Below are positions 44,080 to 52,938 of a stretch of DNA of 64,000 nt, in pieces (the first letter of the stretch is position 1; the number at the start of each line of letters is the position of its first letter). The notes under the pieces were generated by a model that saw only the letters and a program-made list of their open reading frames with translations, had not been told where the DNA came from and ran no database searches. Source of the stretch: Agromyces albus (GTDB lineage Bacteria; Actinomycetota; Actinomycetes; Actinomycetales; Microbacteriaceae); assembly GCF_030815405.1 (NCBI RefSeq), contig NZ_JAUSWX010000001.1, positions 868,001 through 932,000 on the forward strand, in the 5' to 3' direction. The position numbers were made by a program, and so were the translations under genes.

Positions 44080-45957
44080 TCAGACGAGCAACTGGTGTTC
44101 TGCAAGCTCGCGGTAGAGCGGAACTGACTCGACCAGCTCAGAGTGCGTGCCCTCGCCGATCACGCGGCCGCCGTCGAGCACGACGATGCGATCGGAGTCG
44201 ATCACGGTCGACAACCGGTGCGCGATGACGACGAGCGTGCGTCCGGTGGCGACGGCGTCGATCGCCTCGCGCATGAGCCGCTCGTTCACGCCGTCGAGCG
44301 AGGACGTCGACTCGTCGAGCAGCAGGATCGGCGGCGCGGCGAGCAGAGCGCGGGCGATCGCGAGGCGCTGGCGTTCGCCGCCCGAGAGCATGATGCCGTC
44401 GTCGCCGACCGCTGCGTCGAGCCCGGCGGGATCGCGATCGAGCACGCCGCCGAGGTTCACGGCGCGGAGCACCGCCTCGCAGTCGGCGTCGGTCGCGTCG
44501 GGGCTGCCGAGCTTCAGGTTGTCACGGATGCTGCCGGCCAGCACCGGGGCGTCCTGCTCGACGTAGCCGATCTGCGCGCGCAGGTCGGTGCGGTCGATCG
44601 AACGCACGTCGAGCCCGCCCATCCGCACGGTGCCGACGCTCGGGTCGTAGAAGCGCTCGATCAGCGCGAGGATCGTCGACTTGCCGGCGCCCGACGGACC
44701 GACAAGGGCGATGCGCTGCCCGCGCGGGACCTCAAATGAGACGCCGCGCAGCACGGGCTGCCGCTGCGTCACGTCGGGTTCGGGAAGGTGCTCGTCGGGC
44801 GACTCGTTGCCGGGATCGGCCGAATCGGAGCGCGTGGCCGCGTAGGCGAAGTGCACGGAATCGAACTCGATGGCCGGGGCATGCGGCAGGAGACCCGCAT
44901 TCGCGTGCCCGACCATGATCGCGAGGGGAGCGATCTCGCGGTCGTGCGCGTCTTCGTCTGGCAGGTCGAGGATCTCCTGGATGCGGCCGAGCGCGCCGAG
45001 CGCCTGGTTGACCGACGTGATGGCGCCGAAGGCCTGGCCGAGCGGCAGGATCATCATGAAGAGGAAGAGGATGAACGCGACGAGATTCGCCACGGTGATC
45101 GCCCCGCTCGCGACGCGGAAGCCGCCGACGCCGAGCACGACGAGAAACGACACCTGCATGGCGATGCCCGCGACGGGCACGATGAGCGCCGAGATCTTCG
45201 CGACCTTGACGCCCATCTTCCATGCGCCCTCGGCCTCGCCCTCGACGTCGCGGATCTCGCGTTCGGTCGCCCCAGAGGCGCGGATGGTGCGCACGGCTCC
45301 GATGGCTCGTTCGACGGATGCCGCGACGTCGCCGATCTTCTCCTGTGCCTGGTGTGACGCCTCGCGCACGCGCGACGAGAGCAGCGTCACGGTCGTGATG
45401 GCCACGGCGATCACGAGCACGGTGAGGCCGAGCAGCACGGGGTCGATGATGAGCATCGCGATGAGCGCGCCCACGAACGTGACGACGCCGCCGACGGCCT
45501 CGACGAGCCCTTGCGTGAGCACCGCCCGCAGCATCGTCGTGTCGCTGCCGACCCGCGAGACGAGGTCGCCCGTGCGGCGCGTGTCGAACTCCGCGACGGG
45601 CAGCCGCAGGAGCTTGCCGACGAGGCGCTTGCGGCTCGACAGCACGACGCCCTCGCCGGTGCGCTGCAGCAGGTAGTGCTGGTAGCCGGTGATGATGCCG
45701 CTCACGACGACGAGCGCGATGAGTGCCCAGACGAGCCAGCCGAGCGGATCGCCGGCCTCGACGATCGTGATGACCTGGCTCACGAGCAGCGGTTGCACGA
45801 GGCTCGCGAGCGCACCGATGACACTCAGCACGGCGACGACGACGAGCACCGGGCGGTGCTCGAAGATGAACGGCAGCAATTGCCTGAAGGTCGCGCGCGG
45901 GCCGCTGGGGGTCGCGCGTCGGCCGAATGCGGGGCGTCGGGTCTGGGTGTCGCTCAT
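44080..45957 (-). CDS. ABC exporter, fused permease-ATPase
   Basis: Half-transporter of 625 residues for export of lipids, drugs or peptides. Six membrane segments occupy residues 25-320. The ATPase has Walker A VGPSGAGKSTIL, signature LSGGERQRLAIARALL, Walker B PPILLLDESTSSLD and H-loop VIAHRLSTV. An acidic insertion (about 30 residues, SDSADPGNESPDEHLPEPD) lies just before Walker A. It would act as a homodimer, since no second half-transporter gene is near. GGAAGAG precedes the ATG at 45957. Confidence 0.92.
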   Translation of the reverse strand: MSDTQTRRPAFGRRATPSGPRATFRQLLPFIFEHRPVLVVVAVLSVIGALASLVQPLLVSQVITIVEAGDPLGWLVWALIALVVVSGIITGYQHYLLQRTGEGVVLSSRKRLVGKLLRLPVAEFDTRRTGDLVSRVGSDTTMLRAVLTQGLVEAVGGVVTFVGALIAMLIIDPVLLGLTVLVIAVAITTVTLLSSRVREASHQAQEKIGDVAASVERAIGAVRTIRASGATEREIRDVEGEAEGAWKMGVKVAKISALIVPVAGIAMQVSFLVVLGVGGFRVASGAITVANLVAFILFLFMMILPLGQAFGAITSVNQALGALGRIQEILDLPDEDAHDREIAPLAIMVGHANAGLLPHAPAIEFDSVHFAYAATRSDSADPGNESPDEHLPEPDVTQRQPVLRGVSFEVPRGQRIALVGPSGAGKSTILALIERFYDPSVGTVRMGGLDVRSIDRTDLRAQIGYVEQDAPVLAGSIRDNLKLGSPDATDADCEAVLRAVNLGGVLDRDPAGLDAAVGDDGIMLSGGERQRLAIARALLAAPPILLLDESTSSLDGVNERLMREAIDAVATGRTLVVIAHRLSTVIDSDRIVVLDGGRVIGEGTHSELVESVPLYRELAEHQLLV

Positions 45958-46019
45958 GTTCTCTTCCTGGTCCGCGCGGTGAGCGGATGCCGCCACCGCG
46001 CCAATGGAGCCTATGTGGC

Positions 46020-46247
46020 CTAGCTGCGTCCGTACTTCTTGTGCACCGCTTGCTTGCTCACCTCGAGGGCGAGCGCGATGACCTGCCAGCTCGTGCCCGC
46101 AGACCGTGCGCGACGCACCGCGAGCGCCTCGGCGCGGTCGAGCGCGCGGTTGAGCTCGACGCGGGCATGGTGCAGTTTGCGCAGGGCGCGGTAGGGGTCG
46201 TCGCCGTCGGCCGCGGCGATGGCGGTGCGGAGGGTGCGGTCGTCCAT
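46020..46247 (-). CDS. Small helix-turn-helix protein
   Basis: Protein of 75 residues. The C-terminal half (SAGTSWQVIALALEVSKQAVHKKYG) is a sigma-factor-like helix-turn-helix; the N-terminal half is a charged helix (YRALRKLHHARVELNRALDR) suitable for dimerisation. TACGGT ends seven bases before the ATG at 46247, and this box lies within a 16-base inverted repeat (46251-46266) that recurs at 46279-46294, so autoregulation is likely. The gene follows psuK on the same strand with a 37-base gap. Function otherwise unknown. Confidence 0.8.
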   Translation of the reverse strand: MDDRTLRTAIAAADGDDPYRALRKLHHARVELNRALDRAEALAVRRARSAGTSWQVIALALEVSKQAVHKKYGRS

Positions 46248-46250
46248 GGC

Positions 46251-46294
46251 GTCAACCGTAATTGACGCGACCCGATGTGTCAATTCAGGTTGAC
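46251..46294. promoter_or_regulatory. Twin 16-bp operators before the small HTH gene
   Basis: GTCAACCGTAATTGAC (46251-46266) and GTCAATTCAGGTTGAC (46279-46294). The complement of the second is GTCAACCTGAATTGAC, which differs from the first at two central bases. The first covers the -10 box of the HTH gene; the second covers the psuK stop codon. Centre-to-centre distance is 28 bases. Confidence 0.65.
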
Positions 46295-47187
46295 GAGTGG
46301 GTGGCGTGCGCGCCCGGGTTCGCGAGCACGGACGCCGCGGCGGCATGCCCCGCGAGGCACCCCGCCGCGGCATCCGCGCCCTGCAGTGTTGCGGCGAGGA
46401 ATCCGGCGGCGAAGGCATCGCCCGCACCCGTGAGGTCGCGGATGCCCGAGACCGGGGCCACGTCGACGCGCGCCACGAGCCGGCCCGCCTCGATCACGTC
46501 GGTCGGCAACGGGCCGTGTTTCACGATGACGGTGTGCGCGACGGATGCCGCCACCGCTCCGCCGCCCGCGAGCCCGAGCAGCTCGGCTTCGGACTCGTTC
46601 GCGAAGAGCACGTCGGGCGCGGCCGCGCGGATGAGGTCGAGCGCGACGTCGACGCCGATCCCGGCGAGCAACCCGGTCGACGAGGCATCGACCGATACCG
46701 TCGCGCCGCGGGCACGCGCTGCGGCTGCGAGCCGCACGACCTCGCCGCGCATCGGCTCGCGCTCGAGCCCGTAGGCCGGCACGTGCAGCCAGGCGACGCC
46801 GTCGAGCCACGACGTGTCGACGCCCTCGAGGAGCGCCGAGGCGCCGCGATCGGGGAACATCGTGCGCTCGCCGTCGGCGTCGATGAGGAGCACCACCGTT
46901 CCGGTGCGACCCGCTCGCTGCACGCGCACGTCGACCCCGCTCGCCGTGAGTTCGGCGACGAGTGCCTCGCCTGCGGCATCCGTGCCGACCTGGCCGATGA
47001 ACCGCGTGGGAACCTGCGCGGCGGCGAGGGCCGCGACGTTCGCCCCGCTGCCGCCGCGGGCGCGGAAGATCTCTGCGGCAGTGTCGGTCGCCGTGCGCAC
47101 CGGCTCGCCGACCCACACGACGATGTCCTCGACGAGATCGCCGACCACGGCGAGCACGCCGGCCGGCAGCTCAGCCGGCGACGGCAC
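46285..47187 (-). CDS. psuK: PfkB-family kinase, probable pseudouridine kinase
   Basis: Carbohydrate/nucleoside kinase of 300 residues. PfkB signatures: RGGSGANVAALAAA near residue 45 and DLTGAGDAFAAGFLAA near 262 with the catalytic Asp. Substrate is inferred from context: it overlaps psuG by 17 bases, and the PsuK-PsuG pair converts pseudouridine to pseudouridine 5'-phosphate and then to uracil and ribose 5-phosphate. Ribokinase or another nucleoside kinase activity cannot be excluded from sequence alone. An operator-like repeat overlaps its stop codon. Confidence 0.88.
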   Translation of the reverse strand: MPSPAELPAGVLAVVGDLVEDIVVWVGEPVRTATDTAAEIFRARGGSGANVAALAAAQVPTRFIGQVGTDAAGEALVAELTASGVDVRVQRAGRTGTVVLLIDADGERTMFPDRGASALLEGVDTSWLDGVAWLHVPAYGLEREPMRGEVVRLAAAARARGATVSVDASSTGLLAGIGVDVALDLIRAAAPDVLFANESEAELLGLAGGGAVAASVAHTVIVKHGPLPTDVIEAGRLVARVDVAPVSGIRDLTGAGDAFAAGFLAATLQGADAAAGCLAGHAAAASVLANPGAHATHSST

Positions 47188-48088
47188 GAGCGATCTCCGC
47201 TCCGAGCGCGACGTTGCCGCGATACACCTCGAGGTTCACCTCGAGGCTCTGCCCGCCGGTCGCGCGCTGCACGAAGTCGAGGAGGAACGGTGTCGTGTCG
47301 TGGCCCGTGATGCCCGCGGCATCCGCTGCGTGGAGAGCTTCGGCGAGCACCCGATCATGGAACTCGGGGTCGAGCTGCTTCGCCGCGTCGACCGGGTTGG
47401 CGATGAGCACGGCCGACTCGAGGCCGAGGGCGTCGCGGGCGGCGGCGAGCGCCGCGGCATCCGCCGGGCTCTCGATGCGGTAGTCGATCGGGAACCCCGA
47501 GTCGGCGATGTAGAAGCCCGGGTAGCGGTTCGTGCGGTAGCCGACGACCGGGATGTTCAGGGTCTCGAGGCGCTCGAGCGTCGCCCCGATGTCGAGGATC
47601 GATTTCACACCGGCGCTCACGAGCGTGATCGGCGTGCGGGCGAGCGTGCCGAGGTCGGCGGACTCGTCGAAGGTCTCGCTCGCCCGGCGATGCACGCCGC
47701 CGAGGCCGCCCGTCGACATGACGCGAATGCCCGTCGCGTGTGCGAGAAACGCCGTCGCGGCCACGGTCGTTCCGCCGTCGCGCCGCTGGACCTGCGCGAT
47801 CGGCAGGTCGCGCACGCTCACCTTGATCACGTCGCCGGCGGTGCAGAGCCGCTCGATCTCGGCTTCGGACAGGCCGACGACGGCGACACCGTCGATCACG
47901 CCGATCGTCGCGGGCACCACGCCTGCTGCGCGTACTTGCGCTTCAGACTCCAGCCCGACCACGAGGTTGCGCGGGCTCGGCAGGCCGTGGCTCAGGATCG
48001 TGGACTCGAGCGCGAGTACGGGGGCGCCGGCGTCGAGCGCGCGCTGCACCTCGTCGCCGACGCGGAAGCCGAATGGGGGAATCTGCAT
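47171..48088 (-). CDS. psuG: Pseudouridine-5'-phosphate glycosidase
   Basis: Splits pseudouridine 5'-phosphate into uracil and ribose 5-phosphate; 305 residues. Family motifs are VLALESTILSHGLPSP (catalytic Glu), VSVRDLPIA, the Lys in RRDGGTTVAAT and MSTGGLGGVHR, SAGVKSILDIGATLERLETL and FLLDFVQRATGG. TACGAT (48095-48100 on the minus strand) ends six bases before the ATG, so the operon is probably leaderless. The next gene is psuK, overlapping. Confidence 0.96.
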   Translation of the reverse strand: MQIPPFGFRVGDEVQRALDAGAPVLALESTILSHGLPSPRNLVVGLESEAQVRAAGVVPATIGVIDGVAVVGLSEAEIERLCTAGDVIKVSVRDLPIAQVQRRDGGTTVAATAFLAHATGIRVMSTGGLGGVHRRASETFDESADLGTLARTPITLVSAGVKSILDIGATLERLETLNIPVVGYRTNRYPGFYIADSGFPIDYRIESPADAAALAAARDALGLESAVLIANPVDAAKQLDPEFHDRVLAEALHAADAAGITGHDTTPFLLDFVQRATGGQSLEVNLEVYRGNVALGAEIARAVAG

Positions 48089-48169
48089 TCCGCCATCGTA
48101 GGAGCGACCGACGACGTCTGCCTCGGACGACGGCCCGATCGGCGAGAACGATCGTCCTGGTGCCGTCGA

Positions 48170-49762
48170 TCAGAGGGAATGTCGTACCTCGCCGCCGACG
48201 ATGGTCGCCAGAACAGGAAGCTCTGCGAACTCCTCGGGCGAGACCGCGATGGGGTCGCCCGCGAGCACTGTGAGGTCGGCGAGTGTGCCTGGCCGGATGG
48301 CCCCCTCCTCGTGCTCGACCCCGGCCGCGATTGCGGCCGCCATCGTGTACCCGTCGATGGCCTGCGCCGCCGTCAACCCCTCCGCGCGCAGGATGGGTGG
48401 AAGATCCGGCCGTTCGACGCGGCGTCGCAACCGGGCATCCGCCATGATCCGGAGTGGTTCGAACGGGGCGATCGGCCAGTCCGAGCCGAGCGCGAGCGTG
48501 GTCCCGGCGTCGACGAGGGAACGCGTGCGCCAGGCATGTCGGGCCCGGCGGGCTCCCACCCGGCCGCTCCAGTTGTCGGTCCCGGCATCCGTGATGAAGC
48601 GGGTGCAATGGGTCGGTTGCATGCTCGCGATCGCGCCACTGTCAGCGACGGCGTTCACGATGTCGTCGCCCGTGAGCTCCAGGTGCTCGATGCGGTGTCG
48701 CGCGCCCAGGTGACGTCGGAGCGCGAGACGGATGCTCTCCGCCGCGTACATCACGGCCCGATCCCCGATGGCGTGCGTTGCGGTGCCGACCCCTGCGGCG
48801 CCGAAATGCGCGATCGCCGATCGATAGCGTTCCGGGTCGTCCCAGGTGCTTCGGACCGACAGTCCGTGGCTGTCGGGGCTGCGGAGCCAAGCGGTGCCGT
48901 TGTCGATGGTTCCGTCGAGGAAGAGCTTGACTCCGTGCATCCGCCAGAGCCGGCCGCCTTCCCCGATCTGCGCACACAGTGCGTCCCAGTCCTCAGGGCC
49001 GGATGACGGAGACACCCACGGGTGGATCTTCAGCCGGAGCGGAAGCTCGCCGCTGTCGTCGAGCGCGCGGTAGAGGTCGGCGGGGTCATCCTCGAAGTCG
49101 AGCACGTGCGCCCCGGTGAGGCCGCTCGCGGCCATCGCCCGGAGCGAGGAGGCGAGGCGGCGGCGCAGGTCGGCGCGGCTGTCCGGCGGGACGACGCGCT
49201 CCACGACGGCGAGCGCCTCGCTCTCGAGCAGGAGACCGGTCGGAGTTCCCGAGGCGTCGACCACGATCTCGGAACCGGTGTCGAAGCGACGCCCCCCGCG
49301 TACGGCTGCTCGCTCGAGCGCCGCCCGATTGACGACGGCCGAGTGCGCGTCGAACATGCGCAGGAAGGTGGGCACGTCACCGGATGCCGCTTCGAACGCC
49401 GCTGCACTCACCTCTCGCCCATCCCAGACGTTGTGGTCGAGCCCCCAGCCGATCAGCCAGTCGCCGCGACCCAGCCGCGCGCGCCCGGCCGCGACGGCCG
49501 CGCGCACGTCGTCGAGCGAGTCGGCACCGCGCAGGTCGAGGCCGCGCGCGACGCTCGCGCCGAGCATCGGGTGGGAATGCGCGTCCGTGAGCCCCGGTAG
49601 CACGGTTGCGTCCCCGAGGTCGAGTACGCGCGTCGATGGTCCCGTCCATGCCCTGGCGTCTCGGCGGTCTCCGATCGCCACGATGCGCCCGCCCTGCACC
49701 GCCACGGCTCCACCGGATGCGCCGTGCAGCCGGGCTGCGAGGACGATGAGGTCGACCGTCAC
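48170..49762 (-). CDS. Amidohydrolase (YtcJ-like, TIM-barrel)
   Basis: Metal-dependent hydrolase of 530 residues, cytoplasmic. Starts with a typical composite beta-domain strand (DLIVLAARLHGASGG), then metal-binding LPGLTDAHSHPML. Further on are HGVKLFLDGTIDNGTAW (Lys), THAIGDRAV, RHRIEHLELT and GSDWPIAPFEPL (Asp). The YtcJ branch includes enzymes acting on N-acyl or exoenzyme substrates; the true substrate is unknown. GTG start overlaps the stop of the upstream APC transporter gene (GTGA), so the transporter may import the substrate, under the divergent TetR regulator. Confidence 0.9.
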   Translation of the reverse strand: MTVDLIVLAARLHGASGGAVAVQGGRIVAIGDRRDARAWTGPSTRVLDLGDATVLPGLTDAHSHPMLGASVARGLDLRGADSLDDVRAAVAAGRARLGRGDWLIGWGLDHNVWDGREVSAAAFEAASGDVPTFLRMFDAHSAVVNRAALERAAVRGGRRFDTGSEIVVDASGTPTGLLLESEALAVVERVVPPDSRADLRRRLASSLRAMAASGLTGAHVLDFEDDPADLYRALDDSGELPLRLKIHPWVSPSSGPEDWDALCAQIGEGGRLWRMHGVKLFLDGTIDNGTAWLRSPDSHGLSVRSTWDDPERYRSAIAHFGAAGVGTATHAIGDRAVMYAAESIRLALRRHLGARHRIEHLELTGDDIVNAVADSGAIASMQPTHCTRFITDAGTDNWSGRVGARRARHAWRTRSLVDAGTTLALGSDWPIAPFEPLRIMADARLRRRVERPDLPPILRAEGLTAAQAIDGYTMAAAIAAGVEHEEGAIRPGTLADLTVLAGDPIAVSPEEFAELPVLATIVGGEVRHSL

Positions 49763-51223
49763 TGCCCCTGGCCCCCGATGCGCTCATAGGCGGCCGGCCG
49801 GCGGCGCTTGAGGACGGCCGCGAGAACGACGCCGACCGCGAAGCTGATCGGAACAACGCTGACGATCACGATGTTCGTGCCGGCGGGGGCGCCGGTCAAC
49901 ACCTCGAGGTTCGCGACGATGAGCCACGTGAACAGCGCCATGAGAATCCCGCCGGCGATGGCGGCGGGCACCGCGAAGCGGTGACGCTCGGCTCCCCGGT
50001 TTCCTCGCGAAGAAGACCACGACGGCGAGCGACGCCAGGATCTGCAGGCACACGACTCCGATCACCCCGGGGGTGTTGACCCAGATGAGCAGCTGCAGGT
50101 AGGGATCGGCCCCCGCGATGGCGAACCCGCCCACGATCATGGCGGCGAGCCCGGTCTGCACCAAGCCGGCCACCCACGGCGAGCCGTTGAGCGGCCTGGT
50201 GCGACCGATCATCGCCGGGAGCACGCCGTCGCGGGCGAGCGCATAGCCGTACCGGTTGATGGAATTATGGAAGGCGAGGAGCGCTGCATAGACGCTCGTG
50301 AGGATGAGGAGGAGCAGAGTCACGGTCGCCCAGTGGCCGAGTTGGGTCTCGACCGTGGCGAAGATGAAGGTCTCGACCCCGTTCTGCCCGATGAAGGCCT
50401 GCACCAGGGACTCGCCATGCGCCTGGATGAGGAGCCATGCCATCGCGAAGTAGAAGAACGTCAAGGCGAACACGGCCAGGTACGTGGCGCGGGGGATGGT
50501 GCGATCGGCCGAGCGTGCTTCCGCACGGTAGAGCGCGGTCGACTCGAATCCGATGAACGCGCCGAATGCCAGGCCGAGGGTCACCGCGAATTGCGGGGTG
50601 AACACGTTCCCGGGGGCGAACGTGCCCGCGCCGAAGCCCTCCGGCCCGCCACCGCTCGCGAGGATCGCGATGCCCAGCACGACGAGCACGAGCGTCTCGA
50701 CGATGAGGAGCACACCCAGTACCTTCGCCCCGAGATCGATCCCGGCGAATCCCATCGCCCACACGAGCACGATGGCGATGAACGCGAGCGCGGCCCAGGG
50801 AACGTCGATGCCGAAGAGTGTCGCGAGCATCGCCCGGGCACTCACCGCGAAGAGGCCGTAGATGCCGATCTGCATCGCATTGTAGGAGACGAGGGCGAGG
50901 ATCCCCGCGCCGAGGCCGACATGCCTGCCGAGGGCCTCGGTGATGTAGGTGTAGAACCCGCCCGTCTTGGTGACATGCCTCGTCATCGCCATGAACCCGA
51001 CCGCGAACACGGCGAGCGCGAGCCCGACCACGAGGTAGGCGAGCGGGGCCGCGGGGCCGCCGATCAGGATCGCCAGCGGTACGGTGCCCGCGATGACGGT
51101 GAGGGGAGCGGCTGCCGAGACGACGAGGAACGTGATTCCCCCGGTCCCGAGCGAATTCTTCTTGAGTGCACCGACGACGGTCCGACCGTCGGACGGGGCT
51201 GACGTGCGTGTCTGCGTTGACAT
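49759..51223 (-). pseudogene. APC-family amino acid/amine permease, single frameshift
   Basis: Transporter gene of about 487 codons, intact except for one frame change. The first 410 residues give normal APC features: KKNSLGTGGITFLVVSAAAP, AMTRHVTKTGGFYTYITEAL, FIGFESTALYRAEARS and about eleven membrane segments, up to VVFFARKPG. The last membrane segment (AAIAGGILMALFTWLIVANL) and the end (RRPAAYERIGGQGQ) are in another frame. One extra base in the run of four G (minus strand; 49994-49997) explains the shift. The restored stop overlaps the amidohydrolase start by four bases. This is either a young pseudogene or a sequencing error. Confidence 0.8.
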
Positions 51224-51331
51224 ACTTGACTCCAGTCGATCGGGCTAAATCTAACGGTGTCAGATATTGTGTACCGGAGTGAGATCGTCCGCAAGACCCA
51301 CGTGGCAACGAACGAGAACCAGAGGTGGTGC

Positions 51332-51937
51332 ATGGGCCGGCCGTCGAAGAACCTGCTCTCGATCGATCGCATCGTCAGCGAGGCGCTCGCGCTCATCGAC
51401 AGCGGGGACGAATTCGCGATGCGCGCGCTCGCAAAGCGGCTCGGCGTGGCGGCGCCGTCGCTGTACTACCACGTCGGCGATCGCGATCACCTCGTGAACC
51501 TCATCCGCGACCGGTTGATCGCCGATGACCCTCCGCCGGCGCGGATCGAGGGCGACTGGCGTGAGGAGATCGAGTCGATCGTGCGAACGCAGCGCCGCAG
51601 CTATGCTGCCCATCCGCATCTGGTCACGTTGCTCGTCGGCACGCCGATCACTTCGGAACCCGTGCTCGAACTCTACGAGCGCCTCGCCCGAGCGTTCGCA
51701 GAGGCGGGCTTCGAACCGCGTGAGATCGCCGTGTACCTCGAGGTGCTCGACAGCTTCGCGCTCGGTGTCGGCCTCGAGCAGTCGGCGCCTTCGGACGTCT
51801 GGCACGTCGACGGCGCCGAAACGGCTCTCGTTGCAGCATCCGGCGCCTGGACCGACGCCGTCGCACGCGTCGATGCCGCCTTCGAGTTCGGGCTGGCGGC
51901 GCTCCTCGACGCGATCGCCGCGCGAGCCCGCGCCTAG
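51332..51937 (+). CDS. TetR-family transcriptional regulator
   Basis: Regulator of 201 residues. The N-terminal helix-turn-helix reads SIDRIVSEALALIDSGDEFA and LAKRLGVAAPSLYYHVGDRD, the TetR pattern. The C-terminal ligand domain resembles the TetR_C group with EPREIAVYLEVLDSFALGVG. The ATG at 51332 has AGAGGTGG upstream; upstream in-frame codons look non-conserved. It is divergent from the APC transporter and amidohydrolase genes, its likely targets; the operator should lie in 51224-51331, where ATCT/AGAT arms near 51250-51270 are the best candidates. Confidence 0.88.
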   Translation: MGRPSKNLLSIDRIVSEALALIDSGDEFAMRALAKRLGVAAPSLYYHVGDRDHLVNLIRDRLIADDPPPARIEGDWREEIESIVRTQRRSYAAHPHLVTLLVGTPITSEPVLELYERLARAFAEAGFEPREIAVYLEVLDSFALGVGLEQSAPSDVWHVDGAETALVAASGAWTDAVARVDAAFEFGLAALLDAIAARARA

Positions 51938-52011
51938 CCACGACGGCCGGATCAGGGGTCCCACTCGCCCTCCCTGACGGATGTCGGCGGCCGGGGCTAT
52001 CGTGAAGGACT

Positions 52012-52938
52012 GTGCCAGCACCAGTCATCGTCGCCCGCGATCTCGTCAAGCGCTACGGCGAGTTCGCCGCCGTCGACGGCATCTCCTTCGAGGTGGCGCC
52101 GGGGGAGTCATTCGGGCTCCTCGGCCCCAACGGCGCGGGCAAGTCCACGACTATGCGCATGGTCGGCGCGGTGTCCACTCGCACTGCGGGCGAGCTCTCG
52201 ATCCTCGGCCTCGATCCCGATGCCTTCGGCCCCGAGATCCGTTCGCAGCTCGGCGTCGTGCCGCAATCCGACAACCTCGATACCGAGCTCCGCGTACGCG
52301 AGAACCTCCTCGTCTACGGTCGCTACTTCGGCCTGCCCGCCAGGGTCGTCGCGAAGCGGGCCGACGAGCTGCTCGCATTCGCGCAGCTCGAGGAGAAGGG
52401 CAAGGCGAAGGTCGACGCGCTCTCGGGCGGCATGAAGCGGCGGCTCACCATCGCTCGCGCGCTTATCAACGACCCGAGCGTGCTGCTCCTCGACGAGCCG
52501 ACGACGGGCCTCGATCCGCAGGCTCGGCACATCCTCTGGGACCGCTTGTTCCGTTTGAAGGAGCACGGCACCACGCTCCTGCTCACGACCCATTACATGG
52601 ACGAGGCCGAGCAGCTCTGCGACCGGCTCGTGGTTGTCGACAAGGGCGCCATCATGGCCGAGGGCACGCCGGCCGAGCTCATCCGCCGCTACTCGTCTCG
52701 CGAGGTGCTCGAGGTGCGCTTCGGCTCCGATCGCAACGTCGAGGTCGCTGAGCGCCTCTCGGGCATCGGCGAGCGCACCGAGGTGCTTCCCGACCGCATC
52801 CTCATCTACAGCGGCAACGGCGAGGCCGAGCTCGAGCGCATCACCGATGCAGGGCTGCACCCCGTCACGAGCCTCGTGCGACGCTCGAGCCTCGAAGACG
52901 TGTTCCTCCGCCTCACCGGCAGGAGCCTCATCGAATGA
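52012..52938 (+). CDS. ABC exporter ATP-binding protein (DrrA/CcmA type)
   Basis: ATPase subunit of 308 residues. Walker A LGPNGAGKSTTMRM (about residue 40), Q-loop VPQSDNLD, signature LSGGMKRRLTIARAL, Walker B LLLDEPTTGLDP, and H-loop TTHYMDEAEQLCDR. The C-terminal extension (about 75 residues) is that of NodI/DrrA proteins, which work with small six-helix permeases. GTG start with GAAGGA eight bases upstream. Two permease genes follow with ATGA overlaps. Substrate unknown; drug, lipid or polysaccharide export are all possible. Confidence 0.93.
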   Translation: MPAPVIVARDLVKRYGEFAAVDGISFEVAPGESFGLLGPNGAGKSTTMRMVGAVSTRTAGELSILGLDPDAFGPEIRSQLGVVPQSDNLDTELRVRENLLVYGRYFGLPARVVAKRADELLAFAQLEEKGKAKVDALSGGMKRRLTIARALINDPSVLLLDEPTTGLDPQARHILWDRLFRLKEHGTTLLLTTHYMDEAEQLCDRLVVVDKGAIMAEGTPAELIRRYSSREVLEVRFGSDRNVEVAERLSGIGERTEVLPDRILIYSGNGEAELERITDAGLHPVTSLVRRSSLEDVFLRLTGRSLIE

